This document shows positions 35,933 through 48,352 of a DNA stretch of 64,000 bases, piece by piece. This stretch comes from Rhodotorula mucilaginosa. Its lineage: Eukaryota; Basidiomycota; Microbotryomycetes; Sporidiobolales; Sporidiobolaceae. The stretch spans positions 1,426,001 through 1,490,000 of the forward strand of contig CP137864.1 of the NCBI GenBank assembly GCA_034406715.1, in the 5' to 3' direction. A program made the translations under genes and the position numbers. The first letter of the stretch is position 1. Each line of letters begins with the position of its first letter. A model generated the notes under the pieces. It did no database searches, was not told the DNA's origin, and saw only the letters and a list, made by a program, of their open reading frames with translations.

Positions 35933-37151
35933 TCATGCAGAGATGGCAGTCGGACTGCCGGGCTCTCGAGCCATGCCCACGGCGACATTCTTAACGAGTT
36001 CGGGCGACGGCGCGGCCGAATCCGAAAAGTACGAGAGCATGAGCTCGCGCGAGAGGACTGGGTCGCGCAGCGTTCCGAGGATTTCGGGCGAGCGCGTCTT
36101 TTCGTTCTGGTTTTTGCGTGCGCGAGAGTCAGCAAGGGGTCCAAACCTGGGAACCTGGAGCAGAGGGAAAGAAAAGATGGCGCTGCTTACCCTGAGCTGG
36201 AAGGTGACGTCGCGGTTCTTGGCCGAGTAGTACAATTCGAGCGGCATCCCCATTGCGAGGTTCTTGTTCGGGAAGAACGACTTGAAGTCGACGAGGGCGG
36301 CGCCGGTCGCTTCGCTGCCGCTGGCGGCGGTCAAGTCATCTGCGACGCGTGGGTTTTTGAGGCGCGCGACGAGGGCGCGAGAGAAGCCGTCGCGGAGGTG
36401 GGCGAGCGAGGTGTTGCGGAGGGGGACTGCGAGGGCGCCCGCTCTCGGCGGTGAGTGCGATTCAGGCGGCATGGGCGAAAAAAAAGAGGGATAGAAGAAA
36501 CGCACTGATGATGACGGCCGTGTCTGCCTTTTCCAACAACGTGTCCATCAAGTGCTCGCCGCGCAGCAGTTTCTCCTCCCCGGCCGTGCTCTTCGCCAAC
36601 GGCGGCGGGATGAGCCTCTCAGGTGCGTACGCTTCCCAGCCCGCCAGCTTGCCGGCGAGGGCTGCGTCGAGCTCGGGTTCCGAGACATAGAAGGCGGCGG
36701 TGTAGACGCGGATGTTGAGGAACGAGACGGTGCGGACGCCGGTGCCGACGAGGCGGAGGTGAGTAGTCCCGTCCGGAGCGACGAGTCGGTGAGGGAACGG
36801 GGTCGAGGTGGTCGGGTCGACAAAGACTTGAGTGCTAGGACCTGGAACGGAGGCTGCTTCGGCGAGCAGAGGGGTCACGACTGCGTGCGGATAATCTCTG
36901 GGTTAGTTTTTGGGGGATCGAATTCGAGAAGGGCTCGCGTGAGGAGAGACCGCACCGGTCGGGAATGATTCCGGTTTGAGTTCGTAGAGAGTGTACGCTA
37001 CTCCGACACTGGCAGCAGTAGCACCGGCGGCAAAGGCGAGTTTGCCGAGTGGTCGGCGAGGCGCAGTCGAGTGATGAGACGCTCGCGAGGCGGGGCGAGC
37101 AGCTGCTGTTGCGCGCTGGGCTGCGGATCTAAGAGCTGTACGTCCGAGCAT
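35933..37151 (-). CDS. AIM18: mitochondrial chalcone-isomerase-fold protein AIM18
   Basis: Exons begin MLGRTALRSAAQRATAAARP, a basic, Ser/Ala-rich mitochondrial presequence, followed by a membrane-type helix (LGKLAFAAGATAASVGVAYT). The chalcone-isomerase fold follows: LRLVGTGVRTVSFLNIRVYT, AAFYVSEPELDAAL, then DGFSRALVARLKN, LVDFKSFFPN and MGMPLELYYSAKNRDVTFQL. Yeast Aim18 and Aim46 are inner-membrane proteins of this fold that lack isomerase activity; haem binding has been reported for them. The length and order match. The gene is head to head (129 bases) with the ketopantoate reductase gene. Confidence 0.88.
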
Positions 37152-37280
37152 AGTCTGCGCTTCAAGTCCGAGTCTAGTCGGGTGGAGCGAGAGACCGAGT
37201 CAACTCCGCTGTCTCGCTGCCCCACCTCGCTCCGGCTTTTCCTTCTCTCTCTCTCGCCATAGCGCACCCGCAAGGACAGG
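37152..37280. promoter_or_regulatory. 129-bp divergent promoter
   Basis: Spacer between the AIM18 and ketopantoate reductase start codons. It contains a CTCTCTCTCTC pyrimidine tract at about 37246-37256, just upstream of the reductase ATG. Confidence 0.5.
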
Positions 37281-38970
37281 ATGACGATCGATGTCCTCAT
37301 CATCGGCATGGGCGCCGTGGGCACCGTCTACGGCTACGTCCTCTCCCAGAACAGCGACGTCCAGGTCACCGCCATCGCCCGCTCAAGCTACGACGCCATC
37401 AAGGACGGGATCCACTTCAAGAGCGACAAGTTCGGCGAACACCGCAACTGGAAACCCTACAGGATCGTCAAGGACGCCGAGGAAGCCAACGACCGCCCGT
37501 ACAAGTACATCCTCTGCGCCATGAAGTGCCTCCCCGACCTCCTCCCGACCGCCTCGATCCTCGCCCCCTTCCTCGAATCGAAACACGCCGACACGTCAAA
37601 CTCGGTCGACCTCGAGGACGGGCCCACCGTCGTCCTGCTCCAGAACGGAGTCGGGATCGAGGTCCCCCTCGCGCACGCGTACCCGCACGTCCCCATCATC
37701 TCGTCCGTCGTCTGGGTCGGCGCCAACTTGCTCCCCGGAGGAGTCGTCACCCACGGCAGTCTCGAGCAGCTGATCATGGGCCTGTTCACCGGTGAAGGCG
37801 GCGACCCTTCCGGAGCCGGAGAGCACGTCGAGAGTGAGTTCGAGCTACAGGAGTATCCCTCTCTCCGAGCACCGGTCAACTTCGCTCACCGCGGAAATGC
37901 GACGCAGGCGAGTTTGCCGACCCGCACGGCTACCGACAGCAACCGGACGGTCCGGCGCGCCTCGAGGAAGGGAGGCGGCGCACGCAGGCGTTCGGAGACT
38001 TGATCAACAACGGCGGCGGGTGTGCCGTCGTCGTTGACGAGATTCAGCCCAAGCGCTACGAGAAGAACCTTTGGAGTACGTCCTTCTCCCTCCTCAAGTA
38101 TGTGCGACTCCCATCAGTCTATTGACTGGTGTCCGTCGAACAAAACAGACGCCGCCTTCTCGTCCATGTGCGCCATGTCGCGCCGCCCCGTCTCCGAGGT
38201 CGTCTCGCCGGCGTCGCTCCCGTATACGCTCCCCGTCGTCCGACGAACCATGCTCGAAGTGATCTATGTCGCGCGCGCTTGGGGCATCACGGAAGAGCAA
38301 TTGCCGCTCAAGACGGTCGACGATAGTGAGTCACTGAGTACCCTCGCACTCGGAAGAGCACTTAAAAAAAGAGTATCCGTCTTCGTGGACTGACGTTTCG
38401 CCCGCCCTCCAGCCATCACGTTGACGATCCGAAACTACCAACGCAAGTCCGAGTCGCCGGGTACCGCCGCCGACGCCGCCGCCGACACGGAAGCGACGCT
38501 CAACTTCAAACCGAGCATGCTCCTCGACGTCGAAGCCGGCCGCCCCGCCGAACTCGAACCGATCCTCGGTTCCCTGCTCGACCGCGCGCGCGCCAAGGGC
38601 GTCCCGACTCCGCGACTCGACGTCGCCTACGCGGTCCTGAAATGCCACCAGGCGCAGGCGGTCGAGGCGCATGCCCAGACGCCGCAGTACCAGGACCATA
38701 TCCGGAACTGGCTCGCGAGGAAACCGACTGTGGGGGGACTCGGGACTGCCGGCCGCAAGGCGTGGGATCAGGCGATCAAGCGCGCGGGGCTCTCGGACGC
38801 TGGATTCGGCGGCGGCAAGGACAAGGTGAGTCCCGACCCGAGCGCGCGAAAATTGCGATTCCTGCGTGGCCGAAGAGCGATTCTTTGCGCGGCTGGAGAA
38901 GACTCTTTGGCTGAACCCGCGCTGACATTCCGCGACTGAAACGCAGATTCCGGGGAAGCCTGTCCAGTAA
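37281..38970 (+). CDS. PAN5: 2-dehydropantoate 2-reductase (ketopantoate reductase)
   Basis: Five exons. The start MTIDVLIIGMGAVGTVYGYV shows the NADP Rossmann motif GxGxxG at residues 9-14. Next come ILCAMKCLPDL, VVLLQNGVGIEVPLA, SSVVWVGANLLPGGVVTHGS (typical PanE block) and, after the second exon, CAVVVDEIQPKRYEKNLW, the catalytic-Lys helix region with NAAFSSMCAM. The C-terminal half has LNFKPSMLLDVEAGRPAELE, the conserved Asp/Glu segment of the family. The last exon is just IPGKPVQ. It reduces ketopantoate to pantoate for pantothenate and CoA synthesis. An unusually small terminal exon closes the gene. Confidence 0.92.
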
Positions 38971-39079
38971 ATCCCATCAAAAGGACAGACACCGTATTTG
39001 CAAGGCAAGGTCTAGATGGAAGACTAGTTTCACAAGGAACAAGAAATATGTGCGGGGAATCAAGAAACGTTTTATCGGT

Positions 39080-42000
39080 CTACACGGTTCCACGAGGCTC
39101 TTTCAATCGATAGGTAAAGACAACATCGCCTCCGCTCTTCCACATACAGTGCCGCACCGTCCCGATCGTCACATTGTTGGGCAGCACTTCACCGTTGACG
39201 AGGATCTCGATGCCCGTCTCGGGGTTGTACTCGCCGCCGGCCCCGGGCGGCAGCATCGCGGGCGACGGTCGCGTCGGAGAGGTGCCGTACGTGTTGAGGC
39301 CGTCAGCGATCGAGGGTGCGCGACTCATCGCGCGCAGGTTGAGCTTGTCGGCGACGTAGCTGCACACTTTCCGGACGCGCAGGCTCCGGTTCGCCGTCAA
39401 GCGTGCGTTGCTGGAGAAAGTGGAAGAAGAGAAGAAGGTCAGAGTCTCCTCTGGAGTGCGTGCGCAAGTAGGGACGCGGAGAGAACCTACGCGTTCGGCA
39501 TGTCAGGAAGAGTGCGCGACTCGTCGCCCTTCCAAGCTTGCAAGACGAAAGACTGCGTCAGGGCGCGCGAGAAGGAGGTTCAGCACTCTTTCGCTTCTGA
39601 ATACGAGGATGTACTCAATGCACTCACGACCTTGACCGGCTCCTTCTGCACGGTGCGGTTGCCGAGCAAAAAGTCGAGAAGCCAAAGTGGCGCGTTCTGC
39701 TCGAGTACCGGCACGTCCTCGTAGCTCGTCCCGACGAGTCCACGGTACTTGACGCTCCAGGCGTCGCCTGTCTCTTCCGAGATGATTACTGCCATGTCCG
39801 GATCGTACGAGATGCGCGGCGCATCGACCAGCGGGCACGGCGCGAGCGGTCGCGAAAAGACGGTCTCGAGGATGTACTCCTGCTGCCTGACTTCGAGTGG
39901 GCGGTTCTGTCGAGGGGCATATCAGGTCAGCCGTCAGAAAGGAGACAGTCACGATTGGGCAGGGCGTACATCCTCAATGACTTGCGAGAGGGTGGGCGTC
40001 GTGATCGGTTGCACGTCCACCGAGTTCTTCTTCTGATTCTTGCCGAGCATGCGTAACCGGCCCATGAGGTTTCCACCACTCGGCGTCGGTAGCGGAGCAT
40101 GCGTACCACCTGGGGTGGGCGGCTCGCTTGTTCGAGACGTCATGGTTGGTGACGCCGGTGCATTCGAGGCAGAGTCGGGCGGAAGCGACGGCCGCAAAGA
40201 AAAGTAGTCTCCTTCGGGTCGCTCTCGAGTCGGGGTTTTGCCACCGCCGACGATCGATCCCTGCCGAGCCATCGGCGTGTAGGCTGCGGGCGATTGCGGA
40301 ATCGGGGGGAGTTCGGTCTGTCCGAACCGGGGCGACACCATGCTCGCTGCGCCGGCGGGCATGTCGGGCAGCACGGCGCGCTTGGCAGCAGGCGTCGCCA
40401 GTGCGATGGTCATGCCAGGTGTGCGGGGCATGCGTGCGCGGGGCGACATCGGCGGCGGACCGTCTGAAAGCGAGACGTAGCCCATCGAGCTGATCTCGTC
40501 GACCGAACTGCTCGAGCCGTTCGCCTTGGACTGCCCTCCGGTGAGGCGCTGCGACATCTCGGCTTCGATGAAGCCATCGAAAAGTTGTCGCAAGACCCAC
40601 TTGCCGAGGCATAATCGGTGATCGGGCGGGTAGTCCTCCACGGGGCCGACGCCACATTCCTCGATGTACGCTTCGGCGTCAAAGACTCGTGCTTCTTCGA
40701 GGTGGACGGTCAAAGCGCCGACGCGCGTGTCACACTTGCACCACGTCGCGATCGAGACTTCCCCCTCGATGCGCTCGCGCACATATTCGAGCAGGTCCGA
40801 GCCGTGCCCGTTCGACCGGACGCTGCCGCCGACGCTGAGCCCCGAGGCAGAGGCATTGTCGGAAGGTCGGCGCATCGAAAGCGCGTCTGAAAGCTGATTG
40901 GGCGCAAAGACTCCGACGCAGTGGCCGCGTATGATGTCCCACAAGGCAATACCGTCTTCGGTGTCCTGCGTCAGAGCGTGCTGCCGGTCGTTGAGGAGTT
41001 CACACCGCACGAGACCATGCCCGCCTTCGATGACGTCGTCAGGATCCGACCGCAATGGAACCGCCTCGGCGACAGACTCGCGCTCAAAGTATTCGCGCTG
41101 CGCGATGTTCGTAGCGCCGTTGGTTGTCTCGGCGATACTCTGCGTCCGCCGATACGACGACGAGTGCATGTTCGGCAGCGGAGGACGGTGCGGACCTGAG
41201 GTTCTCGACACAGTCGAATAGATCGTCGCAGCATCCGGATCGCGGTATCGGGACGCGAACGCGGGAGCGAAATACGTTTCTTCGGGCAGGGTGAGCGGGA
41301 CGAGCGAGTCGTACGGTATGTCGCAGCATGAAGTCGGGTTGTCGGTGATGAGATGTTCATAGGCGGGTCGGGAAGTAGTCGTCGAGCTCAGGCGCGAGGC
41401 GCGAAGGGAGGAAGGGCGGTGAGCCGAGGACACGACCTGGGCGAGTTGGGAAGGAGACCGCGGCGTTGGTGATGAAGAAGTTCGAGCGAGAGGCGCAGTC
41501 AAGCCTTCCAGGAAGGAGACGCTGTGCGATGGTGGTCGCTCACGAACGGGAGGTGAGGATGGAGGAGAAGCGGGCGAGGGAGATGTTTCGACCGGAGATG
41601 CCACCATCTCCGACGGTGCCGGCGAGGCCGAGGTGCGCAGATCGGGCGCATCTTCGAAGTCGCCGTTTTCTTTCGCTCGGCGAACAATCGCTGCGGCGCG
41701 CTGCAGCTTGGGCGGTACGTCCTTCCAGCGCTTGACGCTGCTACTTCCGCCAACGGTCCAGACCCACGTGTCGTCCTGCGCGACCATCTGCGTGATGCCG
41801 TCGTGGCCGGCCCGGTCGCTTGGGTCGTCGGGGCCGTCACGAGCGAGGAGAATGCATTCGCCTTCGGTGGGCTCGCCGGTCCCGGCAAAGTCGACCTTGC
41901 ACAAGTTGCCGTCACGGTCGCCGGAGCTGAGAATGGTAACGTCCGTCAGGTCGCAGGGTCAAGACCGAGACAGAACATACAACGTACTAAAAGATCTCGA

Positions 42001-43454
42001 GCGAAGAGTGTTGCGAAAAGAGTGACCAGACCGAGGACGAATGATGCGAAAACGTGTGCAAGCACTTTTGCGCCGCGAGCGACCACAGCTTGACGGTCGA
42101 ATCAGAAGACGCGGAAAGTAGCTATGGAGAATCGCGGCATTAGCTTAACGTTGCTCGCAGCAAGCGTCGCATACAAGGCTCACCCATTTGCCGTCGTCTG
42201 CGAGGAGCACCGCTCGCACGTTATCGGTATGACCCCCGAGCCGCGAGACCTGCGTACGCGATCGAGGGTCCCATACTCGGACGACTCGTTCCGGCGAGCC
42301 TGCCGCAACGAGCGAACCAGACGGCGTAGTGCCGAGCGAGTAGATTGAAGCCGGCGGACTGGACAGCTCGACTGCGGCCGGTAGGAGCGCCCGAAAAATT
42401 CAGCAATCCGTCCCAGTCTCGCACATGATCAAAGCCCCCCCTTACCGATCGGAGCGTTGGCTCGACCTTCAACGACATCCCAGAGCTTGATTTTGCGATC
42501 AAAGCCACCACTCGCGACCCAGTTCGTGTCGAGTCCGGTGGCGAGACAGCGAACGTAATCGGCGTGTCGACCGATAGTAGTTGGGGTCATTTGGTCATGA
42601 TGGTCGCTCGAGTGAGGATGCCAAGCAAGGATGGAAGAGTCGGAAGAAGCCGAGACGAGCGTGCGGTTGTAGTTGGCGAGAACGATGTCGTTCACCCAGT
42701 CGGTGTGCGACTGGACGCACTGGCGGAACGAAGCCCGCGGGGCGGACGGCAGCTGGCCGAGCGCCTCGGTGTCAATCTCCCATCGGTGCTGGAGCGGGAG
42801 GGCGGAATTGCTGGCAGATCCGGCGAGATCTGGTCGATTCGCCTTTGCGGTCGAAGTGGATAAAGAGCGGCGCTTGCCGTTCGCCATCGACGATTGCGGT
42901 GGTGCGCCAACGCCCTCGAGCTCGAGTGCACCCACAGGTCCCAACCCAAGCTCGTCGGGGTTGTCGTCGTCGACGTCGAGCGCCTCCTCATCCTCGTCGA
43001 GGTCATCCAGATCCATCTGGCCATACGAGTGCCGTCTCCGCTTGGTCGGCATTCCTAGCTCCCACGAGCAGAGAAGTCCGTCCCGCCCTCCTGTGTAGAG
43101 AATGCCGCCCGGGCGAGTATCTCGCGTCTCGACGCCGTCATGCTCGTGTGTGACGGCGGTCGAGAAATCGAGAGCGAGCGCCTGAACCGCGAGCCGATGT
43201 CGCGGGTGCGCGTCTGCCTCGTCGGCGTACTTGTGCCGCGAGTTGTCGGTGTACTGCCCCGTGACGGTGTACAGCGGATTGGTCTGTCCCCGTCTCGGTG
43301 CGGATATCGGAGGGAGACCGAGGAGTGGGGGACTCGTCTTTGGCGGCGGCAAGACGTACGAGACCCGCCTCGGCGGAGGCGGTGGTGTCGGCGCTGCGAT
43401 CATGCTCGCACGATATACTGCGCCAACAGGCAGTCTCACCGTCAGCATTTGCAT
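39080..43454 (-). CDS. WDR48: WDR48/UAF1-like WD40 activator of deubiquitinases
   Basis: Many exons. The first part has Pro-rich [13 protein letters not shown], then WD40 repeats: [75 protein letters not shown] and [21 protein letters not shown] disordered Ser/Pro region follows, then more WD-like blades ([34 protein letters not shown]) and the C-terminal DUF3337/SUMO-like part ([47 protein letters not shown]). Human WDR48 activates USP1, USP12 and USP46; yeast Duf1 pairs with Ubp9 and Ubp13. An ATG at 43403 ([11 protein letters not shown]) is an alternative start. Confidence 0.9.
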
Positions 43455-44136
43455 GAGTATTGGGTCGATCGGCCCTGAGTGAGACGGCGCTGCGGAGCAC
43501 GTCGACCTCGACTCTCGGAGCGCATCACTGTGGCTTGTTCCGCCCTCAGGAGTAGCGTATACCGCGATTGACCGTCTGGCTGCGCTCCTCCGCCTCCCGC
43601 GAGCGTTCGATTCGCCGTCACGAATTTGCTGACCGTGATGGGGCCGAGTCGGCCGATATGCCTGCGTCGGGACGGGGACAGGCGGACGGTAGACCAGCGG
43701 AACAGGGGTCGGAACTCACGATATTCCTGTATGCGTCTCCACCGGCTCCAAGCCCGGCTGGGGCCTGCGCAACGCGGTCAAGAGCGAACCTCGGACTCAG
43801 GAAGGTTGCGTCTGCCGAGCCAGGGGAAGTTTGATCCTTCGGAGGAATTAGCGAGCCTGTTCGAGCCTGATGTAGAAGCTGCTCTCGGCTATGTATCGCA
43901 GCGTCGAGCCCGGTGATCGGATAAAAACTCGGTCGAGAAGCGCGGGCAAAAAAGAAGCAGGAAAAGAATTCTGGCAGAAGTCGGCGACCAGTCGCATGCT
44001 TACAGTACTGTACAGCGGATTCTGTCTAAATCTGCGCCTAACGACGGCTCCGAGAAAGAGGGACCGCGTCCGAGAACTGAATGCAAGGAAGGTACGATAT
44101 TTCAACATTGACCTGTTCTTTTTTCGCTGCGCCGTC
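43455..44136. other. intergenic
   Basis: Upstream of the WDR48-like gene and 3' of the DOMON-b561 gene. No supported gene; the short frames here have no family features. Confidence 0.5.
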
Positions 44137-46390
44137 TCATCGTCGCCGACTCTTGTTCCGCCTGCTCCGCTTCTCGTCTTCCGATGAGCTAGTGCCACTA
44201 CCATCTCTGCTACTTGAGCTGGAGTCTCCCGCCTCGCTAGCGCTGTCAAGGCTGTCGCCGCCCGAGCTTGACGGGGAAGCGTTTCGACGCTTCCGGCGCT
44301 TGCGGTGCTTTCGGCGTGCCGGAGCGGCGTAGTTATGATGGTGATGGTGGTGATGGTGGTGACGAGGTAGATCTGATGCCGAACGTGGACTCCCGCGCGC
44401 CATCGACGAGACGAGCGAACCAAGGTAAGCGAGCGCAAAGATTCCGATGGAGCTGAGCGGCAGAGTCTCCGTCAGCGTTCACCGCGCATTCGGCTCACAC
44501 CGGCACACGCACGCACCCGTAGTAGCCGTAGGTGACAAGCTCTTCCGAAACACCGTAGCGCTCCATGCCGAGAAAGACTTGATAGTACTGGACGGAAGAA
44601 AATGAGCTTTTGGATTCTCTGGAAAGTCTGAAGAGGTACAAACATACCCCAGTCACGATGAGCGAGACACCCAGTAAGATGTGAATCCACGAGCCAGCGG
44701 CCCTTGGTGGCGGCGGACGTCCCGGTCCAGGAGCGCGGTAGTTCAAGTGCGACCACAAACCGAGCAGGTCTTGGAAAATCAGAACGCCCACAAAGACAAA
44801 GCCAATGGTCTGCGCTAGGAGTGAAGTTGCAATCAGCGCGTGCCGGAAGAAAAGTGACAAGCCGTGGAACATGCGTGAAGGAGCGATTACGCACCTTGTG
44901 GGCGAAAGTGCCGCCACCGTCTCCTCCTTTTGCCTGAACGGCCATCAACACTGCACCCAGCGCAGCAAGCGTAGCCGGAGTGGTCAAATAGCCCTGCCTG
45001 CAAGTCATCTACGTGAGTATGGCAAACGGAAATCGCTGTAGAAGCTCGAGCTCACACGTCAAAATGCCAGGGGAAGCGGGTCAGCGTAGTGCCCGGTGGA
45101 CCTCGAGCGTAGCGAGCGCACAGGACCCCACACGGTGCGAGGATCGTCCATGCTACACCGGCACAGATCGCGTGTATGAGGATGAGGTTGCTGTACGACA
45201 AGAGGCCGTTTTCCGTCGCCGAAGTCGTTGGATCCGACGTTGTCCCGCCAGAAGAAGTGGCGCCACCCGGCGCGGCTGATGTCGCTTGCGTCGGACCTTC
45301 TCCAGAGCCACTCGGTGCTGCTGCCGCTCCCGAAGCTGTCTTTGTACTCGCGCTGCCGGTTGCTATACTTTGCGGCGACGTCAGCGCTCCGGCACTACTG
45401 GCCGAGCCGCCTTTGACGGGAACCACCGGCGGATCGATCGGAGCTGTCTTCTCCGTGAATGCAGCCGAGAGGTCGAGGTAGCTATGTGACCACCGCAATA
45501 ACCCTCATGTCAGGAACGCTCACTCAAACCAGGCGAGCGCGGGAAGAAGGTGAGGGACTCACGTTCCGCCCATCGCGTCGAGCGCGTGCTGTGCCAAGTC
45601 GGCATCTTGCGCCGCTTTGCCCGGGTTCTTTGGTCCATTCGCATAGATCATGGGCTGTGCGAGTCGCCAAAGAGCTTCTATCAGTGATGGAATCTCGAGT
45701 GCGTGAGAACAAACGACTCGAACTTGTCTCTTTGTTGACGGACGCACCTGGTTGATCGCCCTTTGCAGCTGAAACGCGCTCCCCTTGCCCTTGTACCCAG
45801 TCGGGAGCTTGAGCGGTCGTTCCCATGTCACAATCGCCGGTGCCTCGCCCGCACTTTTCGAAGTGAGACTCGGGACGACGCGCAACGACCCGGACGAGTC
45901 GACCGAGGGGTCTTTGCTGTTCGCGGGGCCGACGAGGGTGGGCAAGACTGTGGAAGGAGCGGTGCGGTGCGAGAGGGTCCAAGTTCCGTCCGAGTTGGGC
46001 CAGCAGATGACGAAATCGCTGTGAGTACGGTCAAAGGCGCACATCAGCTTCCACCGGTTTCGCATGCGCAACCACCAGAAGAAGAAGAAGAAAGAACGAC
46101 AGCACTCACGCGTCCGTCATGGCAGTGCCAGCGCCCCAACCGAGCCATCCGACTTCTCCAACCTCGCCATCAAACTTGAGCGAGACGACCGCGCTCGTCT
46201 CGTTCGCCAAAACCGTCAGCGTGTACGCAACCGTCGCGAGCGATTGTCCGGTCACAGTCCCGCCGAGGTAGGAGATCAAGTCGGCGTTGGTCGGAGCTGC
46301 AACGACTGCGAGCTTGTGCAATGAGAGGAGTAGGAGCGCGCGCGAGGAGCTGAGCAACGTGCTGGCGGGTCGACCTCGAGAAGGGCACAT
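44137..46390 (-). CDS. secreted DOMON haem domain fused to cytochrome b561
   Basis: Multi-exon gene. A signal peptide (STLLSSSRALLLLSLHKLAV) precedes a DOMON/cellobiose-dehydrogenase-like haem domain: GEVGWLGWGAGTAMTDADFV then ICWPNSDGTW; the Met is the likely axial ligand. After a Ser/Thr-rich linker comes a cytochrome b561 core: LILIHAICAGVAWTILAPCG, RFPWHFD, GGTFAHK, GFVFVGVLIFQDLLGLWSHL, WIHILLGVSLIVTGV and SIGIFALAYLGSFVSSM. Four membrane His (in IHAI, WHFD, AHK and WIHI) fit the b561 haem ligands. The family moves electrons across the plasma membrane, often in iron reduction or feeding of extracellular oxidases. The cytoplasmic tail has a run of nine His followed by Lys/Arg and Ser-rich parts. 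I could not confirm the His ligand of the DOMON haem. Confidence 0.88.
44328..44356 (-). repeat. CAC/CAT run encoding nine histidines
   Basis: A GATGGTGATGGTGGTGATGG-type tract on the plus strand encodes His x9 in the cytoplasmic tail of the DOMON-b561 protein. Confidence 0.75.
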
Positions 46391-46700
46391 CCGCGTTTTC
46401 GGGCTGGGCTCGAAAATGCGTCACGCAGGTCAACGTCGGAGAGCGAGCGAGCGAGCAGAGAGCCTACAGCGCAGCCGGGGAAAGGGAAAACGGAGGTCCG
46501 CGGGATGTCCGAGAGCGAGTTGTGCTCGAGCCTCGCGTCGCGTCAGCTCGGGACCTCAAGAGGAAGGAATTCTTCAAGGCCCTCTGTAGTTGATGATCGA
46601 GTCCTGTTGATACAACTGCAACGAATTGGGGGCACACACACAGAGAGAGAGAGAGGTAGAGGGAACGAGCGGGAGAGTGTGGGAAAAAATGGCGACTCGG
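46391..46700. other. intergenic
   Basis: Upstream of the DOMON-b561 gene and 3' of SEC13, with a short GA run at about 46640-46655. No gene is seen. Confidence 0.5.
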
Positions 46701-48156
46701 CTACGACGCCATTTGCGACACCTCTTCAAACTTGCCCTTGAGGTTCTCCTTCCACAGCGAGACCTTGCCGTCGCCTGTCGGGCAGAAGCATGTCAGCAGG
46801 CCTCGGACAAGAATTGGAAGGAAGGAAAAGGTCGGGAAGGAAGTGACGGACCTGAAGAGACGGCGAGCACGTTCCCTGCTACGCTCCAACTCACGCGCCA
46901 CACCGCATCCGCAAATTTGCCTTCCTCTGGTGATGCCTGCTGCTGCTGCTGCTGACCAGCACCACCAGCACCACCGCCACTCGTCGTCGGTTCGAGCGCG
47001 GTCCGGTTCCACGCGCTCCGGGGGTCGGACTGCGTCCAGATCAGGACGGTCTTGTCCTGGCCGGCCGAGGCGAGGTAGGCCTTGCCAACGCCGACCGAGG
47101 GAGCCCACGCGACGTCGCGGACCCAGTCCGAGTGGCCCGACAGGACATGCTCGACGGGATCGGGCGCCCATTCCTTTGTTTGCTCGCTGTGGGTCGACGG
47201 AGGGATATAGCGCCCAGGTCAGTCAGCCAGCTAGACTAAGTCTCCTTGGTGCAAGCACGAAGAGCCGTCCTCACTTGTAGGCCCAGATCTTGACCAAGCC
47301 GTCGCAGCCGCCGGTCGCGAACCTCTTGACGAGCTGCAACCCTTCCTGCGCGTCCGGCGCGCCCGTCTGCGGGTTGGTCAAGGCGCCGATGCCGACTGCG
47401 GGTGCCCACGAGACCGAAGTGACGCCGAGGGTGTGCGCCGGGAAGAGGGACGCTTCCCACGTGCCGTCGTTGTTGAAGGTCAGGACCGAGACTTCGCCGT
47501 CCGAGCTGGCGCAGGCGAGGATCGGACCGAGCTCGTGCGGTGCCCATGCGATGGCGTTGACTGGGTGGTGTGCGTAGGGGGGGATCAGCGTTCTCGGTCC
47601 GGACAGACGTGCCGTCCCCCCACTCGGGCGGGCGGGAGCTAACGAAGGACAGAGAGAAGACTCGTCTTACCGCTCGCCGTGTGGAGCAAGTGCTCCTTGA
47701 CTCGACTCCAGCCCTTCTGGGGACCGTCGTTCTCCTTCCAGATAAAGACCTTGCCGTCGAACGAGCACGAGGCGAGGATGGATCCGAACGAAGGGTGAGC
47801 CCAAGCGAGAGCGTGCACCGGTCCTTCGTGCCTGCGAGCGAGAGCAAGCTAGCGGGTGTCAGTAAGCTATATCCCGAGCTGTGTCTCTATCAGGGGCTGA
47901 CTGACCCTTGGAGGGTGTCTACGAGTTTGTACGAGTCGTCCTGCTCGACGTCAAACACGCGGATGGTCCGGTCTGAGCTGGCGGTTGCCAGCCTGCGGCC
48001 GTAGTAGTCCAGCTGGGCGTCATGCTACACAGCCAGGCGAGCGTAATGTTAGTGGATGCCGAGATGGTTTGACGTGGAGAGAGAGAGAGACGAAGGGCGT
48101 ACGATCATGTCCTGGTGGCCAGTCTCGACCTGGACTGAAGTGGGCGGGACCGTCAT
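46701..48156 (-). CDS. SEC13: SEC13, COPII and nuclear-pore WD40 protein
   Basis: Exons start [18 protein letters not shown], then [20 protein letters not shown] with [27 protein letters not shown] and [69 protein letters not shown] with [13 protein letters not shown], and the end [20 protein letters not shown] with [16 protein letters not shown]. This is a complete six-blade SEC13. It acts with SEC31 in the COPII outer coat and with NUP145C in the pore; SEACAT membership is also known. A Gly/Gln run before the last blade is a local insertion. Confidence 0.96.
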
Positions 48157-48352
48157 CTCGTCTCTCTACCGTCCGCACACAAGGAAACAGAGTCGCGTAG
48201 AGCTGAGCGGAGGAAGCGAACTCGCTCTCTCTCTCGTTCAACTCGCCCATCCCGACTCGCTCGTCCAGACTCGCAGCTGGGGAAGGACAGGTTCCGCCAG
48301 CCAGGTCATAGAACCCAAGAACGTCTGACTAACGGCGCGCAAAATCCCCGGA
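48157..48352. promoter_or_regulatory. divergent promoter, SEC13 / TIP41
   Basis: 196 bases between start codons, with a CTCTCTCTCTCG tract at about 48223-48234. Nothing else is clear. Confidence 0.4.
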
